Source: an uncultured Clostridia bacterium (lineage in GTDB: Bacteria > Bacillota > Clostridia > Christensenellales > UBA1242). From it: DNA of 5,594 bases. Positions 5,509 to 5,594 of this stretch are shown one piece after another; position 1 is the first letter of the stretch, and each line of letters opens with the position of its first letter. The notes beneath the pieces were generated by a model. The model was not told the origin of the DNA, made no database searches, and was given only the letters and a program-made list of their open reading frames with translations. The stretch is taken from assembly GCA_944372595.1 (NCBI GenBank), contig CALVZT010000052.1, positions 1 to 5,594 of the forward strand. The letters are read 5' to 3'. A program made the position numbers and the translations under genes.

Positions 5509-5514
5509 TAAAAA

Positions 5515-5594
5515 ATGAACTATTTTTGGATTGCACAAATAATTGGTATTTTGACGGTAATTACTACCGCACTTGGACTTTTTCAAAAAGAAAA
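5515..5594 (+). CDS. partial membrane protein N-terminus, possibly YgjV family (runs off the window)
   Basis: Only the first 26 codons are present. A hydrophobic helix (about residues 4-22, beginning FWIAQIIGILTVITT) is followed by FQKEK. A short helix opening with an IxGxx pattern and ending in FQ plus basic residues resembles the start of YgjV-type inner-membrane proteins, but 26 residues are too few to be sure. No protein function can be stated. The gene diverges from the ABC exporter across a 134-base spacer, has its own ribosome binding site and an extended -10 box, and continues beyond the right edge. Confidence 0.65.
   Translation, partial: MNYFWIAQIIGILTVITTALGLFQKE

Overview
This window comes from a very AT-rich genome that uses the standard bacterial code: UGG for Trp and no in-frame UGA. 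It has purine-rich Shine-Dalgarno sites (AAGGAG, GGAGGAG), sigma-A-like promoters with TGn extensions, and short hairpin-plus-U-run terminators. Together with a Prx6-type peroxiredoxin of the kind common in anaerobic Clostridia, this suggests a low-GC Bacillota, probably an uncultured anaerobe. That placement is inference; no rRNA or marker gene is present.

Layout. Bases 1-240 hold no clear gene. They include a GC-richer island (about 61-145) with competing hairpins and a probable intrinsic terminator, followed by the promoter of the first gene with a palindrome over its -35. Bases 241-945 (+) encode a thioredoxin-peroxidase-type peroxiredoxin, closed by a terminator at 951-977. Bases 1175-1609 (+) encode an unrecognised three-helix membrane protein, closed by a near-copy of that terminator that reads both ways (1667-1696). 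Bases 1698-1911 are an extremely AT-rich spacer between converging transcripts. Bases 1938-3497 (-) encode a 519-residue soluble protein that I do not recognise. Bases 3581-5380 (-) encode a complete ABC exporter half-transporter with all catalytic motifs. At the right edge, diverging from the exporter, a small membrane protein starts at 5515 (+) and runs off the window. It may belong to the YgjV family.

Organisation. Every gene appears to be its own transcription unit. Both minus-strand genes have a promoter directly upstream and a terminator whose stem begins inside the stop codon, and each plus-strand gene that is complete has its own hairpin. Three genes (519-residue protein, exporter, right-edge gene) share one promoter geometry: an extended TGn -10 element ending 19-21 bases before the start codon, which predicts leaders of only about 13-15 bases. 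The sequence therefore does not force a shared pathway. The peroxiredoxin is peroxide defence and the exporter pumps an unknown substrate. The two unrecognised proteins and the 5' RNA-like island are the parts most worth checking. I see no CRISPR array, tRNA, rRNA, insertion sequence or evident defence system.
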